A DNA stretch of 64,000 bases from Mesostigma viride (GCA_009746045.1 RPFO01000225.1:515001-579000), one strand, 5' to 3'. Counted from the stretch's first letter, positions 44,901 through 55,701 are shown. Notes: generated from the sequence alone by a model not told the origin. Made by a program: numbers and translations.

Positions 44901-47900
44901 TGGGGTCCTCGAGGCCACGGGAAACGCGCGGGAGATGTGCGGTTCCCATGACCGGGCGGAGGATGTCATTCATGAGCATCTGGAAGCTCGCATGGGGAAT
45001 TGCACAACCCCATGGCGGCCACAGAGAACTGATATTGGCCGAACGGCGTGTTGAACGTCGTTTTATGACAATCGTCCGGCGCGCTCCCTAACCGCTAGAA
45101 CCTTGCGCAATCAAGGGCGGAGAAGCATATGGCGCCCTGCACGCGGTTGAAGATATCGTCGATGCGGGGGAGGGGATACTTTTACTTTGGACTTTACTGT
45201 AATATCGTTCAGCTTTCGATAGTCCGTGACGAGCCGCCACTTGCCCCTAGGCTTGGGGACCAATAGCACGCCTGCTGAGAATGGGGCTATAGCTGGGCTC
45301 GATGAGACCCTGCTCCAAAAGCGGCATCAAGATTTTCTTGAGCTCCATCAGCTCCACCGGACCCATACAATACATAGGGGAAGTCGTAGGGCCATAGCCC
45401 TCCTTCAGCTGGATGCGGTGGAGCATGGAGCGCGGCGGGGGAAACTCTTGCTTACTCTCATCCAAGAGTTTTGCGCGTGCTGCCAGCACCGCATTGTAGC
45501 GCTCGGTCTCCTCGGGGGTGAAGGCCATGCCGATCTCATTGAGCATGAGCTCCACGGCATCAAGGTCGAGGCGATACATGTAGTATTCTTTGCCCTGACG
45601 CAACTTGCTCTCCAACGACTTGATGCTCATGAGGATCTGCGAGGCTTTGCGGGGCTGGGTAATTTCACGCTCGTGCGTGACGTTGTGCACAGTGTGACCC
45701 TGTGCCTGATATTCGCCAACCGGACTCCAAAAGGAGCCGTCAGGGAACCACACCGCGCAACACTTAATGTTGATGTCGACATCCTGAGCGTCCATCCAAT
45801 CAATGCCAATAATATCGGCCAATAATGATATCGGCTGCGCCCAGCGGCGCGACAGTGGCGGTAAGCTCCACAGGAATGCCCTGCATCACCGCCTTGATGT
45901 CGACTAGACCTGGCGAGGGGTTCTTGCGACCATCTGATAGGTCACATTTACCACAGTCACGTGTGGGCGTATGGTGTAGCCAGCGCAACGCGCCAGTGCT
46001 TCATTGATGAATGACGTGGATGCGCCCGTGTCGACCATGAACTGCGCGTCCATGACAGTCGTGTCCTTGAGGAAGGGGTCGAGGGCTGTTGATGGCACTG
46101 CTAGACCCCCTCGAAAGAGGAGCTAGCTGCGGGCCGCACTCCCCGGAGCTGCACGCGTCCGCTGGATGCCCGCGTTGCTGCCCGAAGCCGGAAGTGAAGC
46201 CGTGGCAGAGCCTTACCAACTGGCTCCATACTCGTGCCGGTATCCGCTACTGACGGTGCCTGTACCGCTTAGCAACTGCTATCTACGCTATTTACTCCTA
46301 CGCTATCTACCCTATATACCTGAGCTACCGCTTCTTCTACCCCCAAGGGGAGAGACACTACGCGCGAGGAACGGATGGCTGGGAGGCCGCCTCGTTCGAC
46401 CGCCCGGTCCGCTCTTCCCCCTCCTCCACCGGATCCTCCTCATCGTCGTCGCCATACGCATAGCCTGTGATGGCCTGGGCATCCAGCCTCCCACTGTCCG
46501 GATCGAAATCGGCCGCGCCTCGTTGCTGCGCTAGCACCTTGTTCACCTCGCGGGTCACCTGTCGGAAGGATGGACTTGAGGCCCGAGGCGTTTGATACTG
46601 CGTGGGCTGGCGTCGGGCATCTTGCAGCTTGGCGGCGCGTGCTCCCACGTTACGAGGCCGATCACCCCGCTGCGCAGGGTCCGGACGTTTGCCGAAGGCG
46701 GGGCCGGAGAACTGGGGTTCGTGCTTCTCCTCATCCTTGCGGGCGATCTTGAGGTGGTCAACCTCTCCGCACGCAAAGCAGCGGGAAGTGGCCGGGTCGA
46801 TCCCATTGACCTGGAAATCAGGGTCATAATCGCTCTCCGCCGGCAGCTCCTGGTCTTACGCGTCGTCCTGTGCGACCTCATGGTCCGCTGTGGTGAAGTG
46901 GACGCGCCGGGGTGCCGCGAGCGGGAAACGCCATGTAGATGCTGCACGGCGGCGGGCGATCACATCCGAGACTTGCAGCAGGTACCACTGAATTTTTATA
47001 ACATCCCACTCCTCCCAAGGGACCTCGGCATAGTGCTTGAGCACCTCATCCAAGAGGTCCGGGTGCAGTGCCTCGATGAACCGCGCCTTGTACTCAGTCC
47101 AGGTCATGTCGTCCAGCCGGGCAGTGTACGCCTCAAACTCGGTGAGGAATTCGCGAAACGGCCCGCTACCCTGACGGAACTTGCCAAAGGCCATGCGCTC
47201 GTGGAGCTTGTAGTCGGGTGGCACCAACTTGCGCCGGATGCGGGCCATCAGCTCCTCGACAGTGCGTGTGACGCGACGCTCTCACAGTGGAGGATGCCGA
47301 CCACGGAGGGATCCAAGCACATCGCCACTAGATAAGGAATCAGCACATCGGTTGCCAACTCCCAATCGTGATGCTCGCACCATGCCCAATAAGCCGCCAG
47401 CGCCATCCTTTCCCACTCATCGATCTCGCGCGGGGTCATGTCGGCGCGCAACGTGGGCACGGTTTGAAAATCGGGCATGGGCGGAGCCTTGACTGTGGCC
47501 CCCCGCGGGCCTTCTTTAGCGCAAAAGGGCGGGCGGTTAAAGGACGCCGGCAGCGATGGGGGCACAGCAGCCCGCTGCTGACTGCGCGATGTCTCAGCGC
47601 CTCGCCGCAACCAGACGGATGGCGGGTGTTCGTAGCCGGGATCGTTGAGGTCCAACCGGCTCAGAGTGAGGTTGGGGCCATGCGCCATGCTGGGACGCGC
47701 GGGGCCCGTCGCTGGGAGGGACTGACCCAGGCGCGTCTCATGGCGCTCCGTGGAACCCTCGTCGTAGCGAGGGGGAACTTCGACCCCCCCCTCCTCTGTC
47801 GACCACGGTGAGGTGCCCATGGAATGTGGGTCGCTGCCGAACGAAACACGACGAGCCGGTTCCGGCCGGGGTGGACTACCGCGACCGCGTCCGCGTCCGT

Positions 47901-49921
47901 TTACTGACCATGGGTGCTCTAATCGTTGGGCCCCTTGCGCGTGATAAAAGGCCGCGTTCTGGCTAAGCTGGCCAATCGACTGCGGTTGCCACTGTGGCCG
48001 CTGCGGCGGTTGCGACTGTGGCGGCTGCTGCTGCTCATGATGCGGCTGCAATTGCTGCTGTGGTGGCGCCGGTGGGATGGATGCACTCATTGGATCTGAC
48101 CTGGGAGACTCCCGCCTCGGGCCGGTCTCCTCCACCCGTTCCATCCTATTGAAAATTTCTCCGTGCATGTGCTGCAGCTGCTCGCTATCTATGGACCTTC
48201 TGGCCTGTGGTCTGTACGACTCACGGGCAGGACTGGCCAGCACACCTGGGTGACCTGCAGAGCTGCCCTGCTGGGAGGCTGGGCACCGCTGTGATACCTC
48301 CTCATGTGCCTGTACGGCCGGACTATCTATACCCGTCTCCCTAACCTCTGACCCTTTAGGTTTACCTTTACCCCTTGTTGTAGGCGCCATGGTTACCGCA
48401 CCACAACCACAAGAAGAGAAGGAAAAACAAAGGTCAAGACAAAATCTACAGTCTATTACTATATCATACTAATACTAGTATAGATAAGCCCCTCTAATCA
48501 CTATGGCCCCGTCACTGGGTGCTGGGTGGCTGGCTAGTGTGCGTGCTAATCGACAGCTGGTTAAAGGTGACGGTAACCTGCCGCGTAGCCCTAGTGTCCT
48601 CTGCCCTAGCCAGTGCACTGGTATGTGCGTACCTACGCCCCCTAGATGCAGTACGTGCCCTGGGCCTAATCGCTTGCGGTGGGCCTTCTACATGTAATCC
48701 TACGGGACGTGTCATGTGTGCCTGGATAAACAGATCTGCTTCCCGTGCTGTCCCGAACCCCTTAAAAATAGCCTTATGTCTATCTACTATGTTGTTCCTG
48801 CAGTCTACCCAGCTATAAAAAATGCCCACCTTGCCTGTGCCCCCATCATGTGCCACCGCGTAGTATAATTGCCGAGACCCATCACTGTCCCATCCCCTGA
48901 GTGCCTCAGTGTGCCTAATATTATCATTATTACTATCATTATTATTATTATTGTAGCCATGCCACGTCTATTGCTTGCAGGCAGGGATATGCAGAGAAGA
49001 AGGAACCTTGAGTACCTCTAGTGAGTGACCATCACCTGCTCACAAGGGTTGCCAACAGGCCCTATAATCTAAAAACGCAACGACATTAGGTAGTCAGGAA
49101 AATCTGTCAGCACAAGGGAGTAACCTACGTGACAACCCGCCCGTGTACCGGGCCCCAGCACGTAAGCCACTCCCGCAAAGTCCCTCGCAAGCCAGCCTGT
49201 ACGGTTATGGCCTGCGTGAACCAGCGAGCGAGGCCGGTGTACCCAGAGCCAGTGCTCACAGCACAAACATGAAAACGACAAGAGAACAGGGCTGGGAGCA
49301 CATAACATCGCTCTACGCGTGCAGAAAATGGAAGGACGGAGGGAGCAATAAGGCTGCTGCGCGCCCTAAAACCACCACGGGCTGCGTGCCCAGCTATTTG
49401 CTGCGGTATATGACAGCATTTCCGCCTGGCACTCCTGCTTGCCGTTAGTGTCCCCCCCCCTCCTACCGCATCCACTAGCTGTGCTGGAATCAACTTTTCT
49501 TGCGAAGTGTCTGAGGTGGGCCGTTAGTGTCCCCCCCCCTCCTACCGCATCCACTAGCTGTGCTGGAATCAGCTGTTATTGCGAAGTTTCTGAGGTGGGC
49601 TCTAGCCACGTGAGGTCAGTTTCTTTGCAGCACCGCCCGCCAGATCAGTGTCTTTGATCTCAATCCTTTATTTTCTGCCTCCTGCTTGTCTTTCATGGTT
49701 GCTTCATTGGTTTTCCATGTTTGGTGCTTCATGTTTGCGCCCCATAACCGGTTTGATACGGCGCAGTGGGCGCCATTGGAGCCAAGAACGTGGCCCTCCT
49801 GCTTCAGAAGAGTTTCAAGGGGCGTGATGCCAGCTGCCCCCCTTCCACTCACCCTCGTGCTGCTCAGATCGAGGGCATCATTGCCAATGAAGCGGCTTCT
49901 GAACTGGCAGATGCCCGGTAA
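32964..49921 (+). CDS. PCYOX1-like: Prenylcysteine oxidase/lyase, nine exons, 548 residues
   Basis: FAD-dependent enzyme that cleaves the thioether of prenylcysteines from prenylated-protein turnover, usually in the lysosome or vacuole. Exons, all in phase: 32964-33227, 34632-34795, 35719-35945, 36732-36805, 37693-38042, 38625-38742, 39198-39419, 39895-39967, 49767-49921. Exon 1 gives a signal peptide (LLSLVFAALLVGARA), the FAD-binding IAIVGSGISGSSAAFFI and FEKNDYAGGRM. Later family marks: LGASVIHRKNE, LWWRYGNALYR, RVNYGQSASITG with SSSDLWAVEGGN, YDAVIIATPLE, YKVFSRAPLTREQLDLLF, WWAYPHYQPP, FPPIVLDKRVFYVNAIESAASAMEVGAIGAKNVALLL. A low-complexity insert sits in exon 5. Human PCYOX1 is about 505 residues. 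The last intron is 9.8 kb and holds a Ty3/Gypsy complex. Confidence 0.92.
33840..33970 (+). repeat. Retroposon-like 3' tail with TTAA repeats, in intron 1
   Basis: GACTCCCCGATTGGAGCACG followed by TTAATTCATT and TTAATTAA repeats. The same order of blocks occurs after the LINE near 1620-1685, so this is probably a strongly truncated copy of the same or a tail-sharing family. Confidence 0.5.
35287..35395 (+). repeat. C-rich minisatellite in intron 2
   Basis: About four to five units of 23-24 bp containing CCTCACCTCCCACCTCACTTG, in the same intron as the exon 3 acceptor copies. Confidence 0.85.
35474..35765 (+). repeat. Ghost copies of the exon 3 splice acceptor
   Basis: The true exon 3 start (GCCAG then CATGAACTCCTTCACCTCC, from 35719) is preceded by GCCAG-CATGAACTCGCTCACC at about 35474-35525 and GGCAG-CATGAAATCATTCAC at about 35590-35640. 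A weaker one (CCAG-GATGAAGTCATCC) is near 35161. The similarity runs some 40 bases into exon sequence, for example the TTCTGCTCCATC end of the real copy against CTCTGCTCACCACATC. Confidence 0.85.
35925..36175 (+). repeat. Ghost copies of the exon 3 splice donor
   Basis: The real exon end TCACGTGTCAATTATG and its GTAGGGGGTGGGG donor (35930-35958) recur as TCACGCCTCAATTATG then GTAAGGGGTGGGG (36020-36048) and as a worn copy TCTCACGCGACAATG then GTGC (36150-36166). Confidence 0.85.
38720..38925 (+). repeat. Ghost copies of the exon 6 splice donor
   Basis: The true exon 6 end GACGATGGAGACTGAGAAG with GTGGGTCAAGTCAG (38724-38756) recurs as GAAGATTGAGACCTAGAAG then GTGGGTTGAGTCAG (about 38799-38831) and as GACGATGGAGACCGATCAG then GCGGGCTGATTCAG (about 38887-38919). 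Confidence 0.85.
39968..41250. other. Left part of intron 8, no gene seen
   Basis: Intron sequence between exon 8 of the prenylcysteine oxidase gene and the retroelement complex. It starts with a GACGTTGGGTTG-type short repeat (40008-40050). No ORF is supported. Confidence 0.5.
41256..48390 (-). mobile_element. Broken Ty3/Gypsy element complex inside a host intron
   Basis: Fossil LTR-type retroelement, mainly minus strand. Parts in order: Gln/Pro-rich gag-like region (about 47250-48390), the C-terminal gag region (46856-47248, with KFRQGSGPFREFLTEFEAYTA-type residues), protease (45904-46098, FMVDTGAS site), start of reverse transcriptase (45247-45822), reverse transcriptase core (44650-44979, AYLDDI box, FLGHTMS) and RNase H start (44347-44619). 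A second RT-RNase H copy lies on the plus strand at 42435-43712. Clear terminal LTRs and an integrase were not found. The copy has several breaks and its two arms have clearly diverged, so it is old. The minus-strand ORF at 41256-41690 is unassigned. Confidence 0.85.
42435..45105. repeat. Large inverted repeat of Ty3/Gypsy RT-RNase H
   Basis: Left arm about 42435-43712 and right arm about 43795-45105, each near 1.3 kb, in opposite orientation around a spacer of roughly 80 bp. Both encode the same RT and RNase H stretch (FLGVASYYRRFIPRFAAIAA in each), so two pol segments lie tail to tail. Confidence 0.9.
48512..48890 (-). CDS. Viroplasmin-like / RNase H1 N-terminal domain ORF
   Basis: Minus-strand frame with YYAVAHDGGTGKVGIFYSW, then C-R-N-N and FKGFGTAREADLFIQAHM. 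This matches the caulimovirus viroplasmin / RNase H1 hybrid-binding domain pattern (YYAV-x-G, GIY-SW-x2-C, F-KF-T-EA-FI). The residues after the domain are low-complexity and probably not conserved. It lies just upstream of the gag end of the retroelement, on the same strand, so it may belong to that element or to a different one. It is treated as a fossil fragment because no catalytic RNase H half is attached. Confidence 0.6.
49441..49605 (+). repeat. 79-bp tandem duplication before the last exon
   Basis: Two nearly identical copies of a 79-bp unit starting CCGTTAGTGTCCCCCCCCC and ending near CTGAGGTGGG, in intron 8 about 160 bases upstream of exon 9 of the prenylcysteine oxidase gene. Confidence 0.9.
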
Positions 49922-50399
49922 CATGCCGGCTCATGATGGCATGTATCGTGGCAATCGCCAACCTATATTTTAAATTTCCTCATTGTCTGCTGATCCCATA
50001 CAGGTGCATGCCCTGTGTATATGGCTTTGACATACAGTAAAGTCAGGAGGAGCTTGAACTGGGCGATTGGATATTTCTCTATGGAAGCACAGTTACAGGC
50101 GCTGGCATAACATAAGAGCCTTGCACAAATTCTAAGAACACAGCCCCCAGCAACTTCCATTGGTGATCCATGCAGGATCAACTAGGCTCAGCCGTGGTTG
50201 GGTCGGATTTGCGATTCATAGATCCACACTTGGTGTGAGGCCATGTATGCTACTTGTAAGCACATTCCGGCTGCTCGGATTCAGTATTCCTTAGCTTCTG
50301 AAACGGATCATGATGAGCACTCACCTGCATTGCTGTGACAGTGCATGCATGGTGTCAACATCATGGTCGTATTCAAGCACAAGAGACCATGTCGACATA
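49922..50399. other. 3' flank of the prenylcysteine oxidase gene
   Basis: No gene is seen. A TGTAA motif at about 50256 could be a poly(A) signal, roughly 330 bases after the stop at 49919-49921. Confidence 0.4.
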
Positions 50400-51290
50400 T
50401 ATATTAATTAATGCCACTCTCACCACCGTAATTTATCATTCTTAATGATTATATATTAATTAATTACATGCCACCTGAATGGTCTGCATGACCGAAGTAA
50501 GTAAGTAAGTACTTGCGTGTCATGCGCAAAGGCATGCCACGGAGTACTATGCTAATCTCATTAGAAAAATAATTACACAAAAGTTTAAACAAATATCGTC
50601 TGCATCATCCCCCAACCGTTAAGCACTAGATGGGGGTGTAATCCTCATCCGAGCTGTCCTCTACTGTAATGGCAGACGAGGCGGTAGTGTAGCGGCTATA
50701 TCCTCAGGACCAATAACCTCCACCTGCGGACTTCTACCCTGGCTAGCAACGGGCCGCGGGGCCCGTGGGGAGAAAACAGGAGCATACCCCTCGGGAAGGT
50801 GCTTATCGCAGATGGCAGCCCATTTCTCCTTGTCAATCATGCGGGCGCGGAGTACGGATAGTCCCAGAAGCCCTGCATCTTCAAGCAGTTGTGTCACATA
50901 GGTCCGGGTCGCGCCGCGCCGGTGCCCGGCGCGCGCAAGTTTGCCAGTGGGTTGCGATGGGACAAGGGGACCCTGCCATAGGAGGAGGTGTCTACCTGGT
51001 TGGCCCGTCTTAAGCCCCCCGGCGGGGCCCACATCGGTATTCACCTGGTCTGTGCGGGCAAGATGGCCGGCAAAGAGGAGGCGGCGGTGTCGGATGGTGT
51101 GGGTGACAAGAGGGAGCTCGCAATTGGTAGCAACTGCCTCAAGTTTCACGGTGCCTTGGCCGCGACTGGCGGCGCCTTCCATGCACCTGGCCGGTTAAGG
51201 CAGGCGAGGTTGACCACAGTGGCAGTAGTGGCCTCAGAACCCTTGGTGACAATGTCAGCTCTTGTACACATACTACTAAGCCGCAGTTAA
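50400..51290 (-). mobile_element. LINE 3' fragment
   Basis: Minus-strand ORF (50661-51182) with the C-terminal layout of a LINE ORF2: HRRLLFAGHLARTDQ, then TRTYVTQLLEDAGLLGLS, LRARMIDKEKWAAICD. The pattern (GH-x-R, later a W in an RD-x3-W-like helix) resembles the end of the LINE at 1297-1530. A TATATTAATTAATTA run near 50450 fits the TTAA-type tail seen with the other LINE. It is 5' truncated: no reverse transcriptase core is present. Confidence 0.65.
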
Positions 51291-51407
51291 CTGAGGCTGT
51301 CCAGCTTAAGTGCGACTCTGGCTTCATGCAATGTGGTTAAGACCTTGGCCGAGAGAGTGTTGAGTGGGCCGTCAGGCGCATTCCGAGGGCGGTGAGCTGC
51401 TCAGCCA

Positions 51408-52200
51408 TCAGGCGCCAGCCGCGTGCTCCGCCACTGCATGCAGCTCGGATGCAGCCCCGTGCTGGGGGAGGTGCTGCTCTGCGATCGAGGATGCTGCAGC
51501 CGGCTGTGGCTGCATGCCTAGCTGTCTGCGCACGTACAGGAGGCTCCTAAGGCCAGCGTAGCCAATCTGGGTGAAGTCCTGGGCATCGCATGCAGCGCAG
51601 GTATAGGTGCACATGGTGACTGCCTTCAAGTACGCCGCCCTCCGCTTTCTTGAACTGAGCACTGAGCCATTACCAGTTGGGCTCAAGGTGACCTTGTCAC
51701 CTGGAGTATAGGCAGAAAAAGTTCGTCACTGGCGCGGGCCAGGAACTTGATAACATCGTCACATTGTTCCTTCGTGAGCGTAAAGATTTCCACCATGCAA
51801 GACTCGGCAAAAAAAAACGCTGGCCGGCGCCGAAGCGGCGGACATCCCCGATCGTTTGCCGGTATATGGGAACGGTTCGGTTTTTCTTGGCAATGGGGCG
51901 ACGAGTTTGGTGTAGAGCAAATTTGCATCGAGGGAGCTCAGACCGCAGGGGAGAGAGCTGGCCTCTGCGCGAGAGGCCGTTGGCGTCCCCAGGAATTGGT
52001 GCCGGACGAGCTGCTGTCGACAGCAGCTCGGTTTGTTTGTTGAGGCTGCGTTTTGGTGGCCTTGACCGAAAATACAGCCGTAACCAATTATACTACTAAG
52101 CAGATGTGTCTTGAAAATTAAGACGCATCTGATGCAAGTAGTCCGACTGAATTTGGGGCTCAGACTCAAAATTAAGTTCTGAGCTCCACCGTCACGGCCG
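51408..52200 (-). CDS. Unknown ORF group, minus member of a divergent pair
   Basis: Not recognised. One frame encodes FTLTKEQCDDVIKFLARASD (51683-51928), closely like LQLTTEECAEIVRYLAQERK of the plus-strand group. A further frame (51408-51686) has CTYTCAACD, a possible zinc-binding pair of CxxC type, in an otherwise Ala/Gln-rich stretch. The CTCCAG and CCGAG boundaries suggest introns, but the model is unresolved. It begins from an inverted repeat shared with the plus-strand group. Confidence 0.4.
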
Positions 52201-52603
52201 GTTAGCCGAGGCAATTGGGTTAGAGGCCGTGGTGGAGGTGGAAGCCAGATCTCGACAGACTCGAGTCAGTAACACCCACCCACCTAGCTTCCAAGGTTCT
52301 AGCTGCTGGACGGCAGCCCCGTCCCTCCGGCGACTCGCTCCGAGCTCCTTGGCATGCAGCTAGGGCTCCCCTCCGTGCACGGCCGACGACATCAACACCC
52401 ACGCGCATTGCATGACCACACGGTCTATCTATTCTACACTAGAGGATGGCCGCCCAGCAGTCAACGAAAATGGCTGATGGCGGTATGGCTGACGGCGGAG
52501 TTCAGATCTTTTGCGTCTGAGCCCCAAAAAGGATTCGGTCAGACCACTTGCATTCGATGCGCTTTTTTGAGGCGCACACGCCAGTATAATCGGTTACGGC
52601 TGC
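52071..52603. repeat. Inverted repeat between two divergent ORF groups
   Basis: Left arm 52071-52197 and right arm 52489-52603, about 120-130 bp each and diverged. Read outward, both contain GTCTGAGCCCCAAA, then TCAG..GGTCAGACC or its relative, ACTTGCAT, and AGTATAATCGGTTACGGCTG (or AGTATAATTGGTTACGGCTG). The arms precede the two related ORF groups, so they could be a shared promoter or element end. Confidence 0.75.
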
Positions 52604-52639
52604 AAGGCAGTATTGCCAAAGTTACGCACGTGACCAGCT

Positions 52640-53413
52640 ATGACGACTCCCAAAGCAAAAAGAGGGCTGGAAAAGGAGCTGGCACAGCTTCCCAGCGCCC
52701 CGCCCAACCCTCTCGCCCTCGCCATTGTTCAGCCGCCAGGCTTACCCGCCAAACCCTCGCCAAGCGCTTCGCCTGAACCCAAGAAACCATGCCACGACCA
52801 CAAATATGGCGAAAGTGGCTACCAGATTACAACCGCTCTTCTTTTCAGAACTGGCTGCAGCTTACCACAGAAGAATGCGCCGAAATAGTGCGTTACTTAG
52901 CACAGGAACGCAAGCTCCATGGGGCCACAGGGCCCATCCCCGCCGACAACCAGGATGCGTTCTATACCAGGCCAGAGCTCCAACAACGCCTCGCCATCCT
53001 GTGCAGCTTCTACTACCAGCTACCTATGGACAAAATCGCCGCCAAGATCCGCGCCCCGGCCAGCCCAGCCTGCGCGGCCGACAGCCACATCGGCTTCCTC
53101 CCTCTGCAAGGATGACATCCGAGCAGTGCTGGAGGAGCACGTGACCTGGCCGTTGGCCGAGAAGCTGACCTCGCTGAACACAACGCTCAACACGGTGGAG
53201 GCCCGCGGCTCCAATATGGAAACCAAGGTCGTCCACAAGCTCCAGCCCCAGTTCACGACGCTGCACACCGCGGCGCAGGCATCTGAGACGCACGCTGCAC
53301 TTGTCTCTCGCCTAAATTACCAGGTGGAGGGCAAGTGCGGCGTGCTCATGAAGAAGCTTGAAGCCATCACCACCCACACCGAGGCCCTGGCCTCACAGGT
53401 CCCAAAGTGTTAA
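52640..53413 (+). CDS. Unknown ORF group, plus member of a divergent pair
   Basis: Not recognised. An ATG frame at 52640 gives a Lys/Pro-rich start (MTTPKAKRGLEKELAQL). A second frame carries WLQLTTEECAEIVRYLAQER and RPELQQRLAILCSFYYQLP (52789-53115). A third, in the frame of the start, is a probable coiled coil (DDIRAVLEEHVTWPLAEKL, ETHAALVSRLNYQVEGK) ending at 53413. The frames are best explained by introns (a CTTTTCAG acceptor precedes 52849) or by decay. A coiled coil plus a divergent partner would fit ORF1 of a mobile element, but this is only a guess. Confidence 0.4.
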
Positions 53414-55500
53414 TTTTCCCAGAAAAAGTCCTAAATTTAGGACCCGTTTGACGTATATCAAATATGCATGCAAACATGAACATCTGACCCTGGCATTGGT
53501 GCCCACGGCAGATAATACACCTTTTGAATTTCTATCAAAAACCTGGGTTAAAAAGACAACATTTACCACCTAAATGGGCACTGCCCCCATACCACACCTC
53601 GAACGGGAAAATTGGCAAAATGGTGAATTTAGCACCAATAGGACCAATTAGTATATCAACGCATTACCATGCTATCCACACGGTCCCTTGAGCATCCTTC
53701 AAACGCTAGGGGCCCCATGGGACCCTACGAGGCCTTGGGATGGCGGGGCAGCGTATAACAAGGCCATACCCTGCTGTGGCTGCCTGTATGTATACGCGTG
53801 CCTAACGGTGTCACAGATGGTGCAGGTAATGCAATATACTGTTGCATGGTTGCTGAGGTTGCCCGGCTTGAACATGGCCCACCCCTTACGGTAAACTTTC
53901 TCTAAGCATATGCCAAACCTTCTTTGACATCACGGACATGCTGGCCACCACCCAGCAATGAAAAAACATTGCATTTGCATTGCAACTAACCCATTAATGC
54001 AGCCCAATGAAGTTACAAAACAACGTTGTGCTAACATGCAACGCTTTGTGAGCGAATTCAGGGTGCATGTAACACGTAAACCATACTGTATATACTGTCT
54101 GAGAACACATACGTCCCTGAACGACTGCAGGCCATAAGACCATGGTTTATAACTAACACATGAGTAAAACTGCTCTTACGCATGCGTGTTTTAGCTGCAG
54201 CGGACGACGACGATAGAGACGTAAAAAATTGTATGACGTAAACCAACTATGTGTGACAGTTATGTGCACAGAGAGCGTCCCCTCTTTTTAGGCATAGCTG
54301 GCTGACTCAAAACACCACGACAGCGTTGCCAGTTACACTCATGATCTAGGACACCCCGGCACGTACCTGCTACTTACGTCGCCACTTACAGATGGTTGCA
54401 AAAACGTCGCTGACATCCGCAGTCAGGTCAGCTTTCCGAGAGCAGAGCGCACCAAACCTGGCCAACCGGTTCGAAAATGATATAAACCACGCTTGTGCTG
54501 CGTTATAGGTCCAAGAAACACCGAAAGTGAAGACCTATAAGGTGCGCTCGCTGCCCAGCCTGAACGTCCCTAAAACATGGTCGACAATGGAAATCGGGCA
54601 AGAATATCACGGCCCAGGCGCTCCCATGTCTAATACTCCGTTTCTAAACTATAGACTATAATTAAAATCGTCCACAAAAATTTTCTGGCTTGATTCGTAC
54701 CACCATTGCTAATACACTAACATGTTTGTGCCAAAATCGACCCTCCGCGAGCAGGCGATCTGCGACCCATTTGTGTTGTGCCGCTGTGCTACAGCGCTAC
54801 ACATAAAAACTTGCGCAGAAAATTTTCACAGCCTTTAAGCATAACTAACAACCTTTCGTTTTTGCTACTGGGCGCCCGAAATGATAAACGCACGTGAAAA
54901 CGCCGGCCACGATTGTCAGGTCGCCATATCCACCTCACATCATTCCCGCACCCACTTTTTCGCTCCAAAATCGGTTATATTTTTGGTCGAGGTACCTACT
55001 TTCCCGCGCATCTACCCGGTACCCGGGTACGGAATCCGGGTGCCATGTGCCGGTACCACAGATCGGGTACATCACGGCGGGTACCGTCCACATGGGGTTC
55101 GGACCATATAGTGACCCCCCACGTGATCACGGGAAAGTGCGGATGGCCGTGGCCCGTGGGCCGTTGGTTACGTCGTGATATTTGAAGGATGTTCTTACAT
55201 GGTTGAGACAATCAAATGCATGGTCATCCCGCCACGGCTTTTACCGAATCAGCTCGTAATTAGCGTTTTAGACACCAAAGTGTAGCATTTTCCTCTTTCT
55301 TAGCTATAGCACTTAACTGGGGGGGGGAGTGGGTAACGGTAACAGGAGCAGACATTGATTTCCTCGCATCGAGCTAGCGACATCCCATATTAGCTGACTA
55401 CTAGCAACAACCATTCTCCTACAGCGCAGTGCTAACCATGCCCGCATTGCGCTCATATCAAGTAACGTGCGTGTTTGCAACTTGCCCGTTGAAACTCTAC
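53414..55500. other. No gene seen
   Basis: About 2.1 kb of lower-GC sequence without a supported ORF. Short ORFs (such as 54881-55178) overlap each other in several frames and show no domain. Confidence 0.5.
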
Positions 55501-55701
55501 GGCGGAGCCAATTTTCGGAAGAACCTCACCCTTATGCTTGCAAATTCGGGACAAATTCGGTGGATGTATGTATGGATGGATGTATGTATGGATGGATTGA
55601 CGGATTTTCATCCCCTATTCCTATGTTTTCTCACGTGTACGGCCTTATAAGCTTCGCCAATTCTGGCGAACCTGACGGTTCTTCCGAAAATTGGCTCCGC
55701 C
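55501..55701. mobile_element. 201-bp element with 25-bp terminal inverted repeats
   Basis: GGCGGAGCCAATTTTCGGAA starts at 55501 and its exact complement ends at 55701, giving arms of about 25 bp with no mismatch seen. The interior has a GGATGTATGTAT-type tandem array. There is no ORF and no convincing target duplication, so the superfamily is open. Confidence 0.8.

Noticed and set aside
49686-49973. 95-codon ORF over the last prenylcysteine oxidase exon
   Set aside because: Wrong frame. The conserved end of the protein is read in another frame from 49767.
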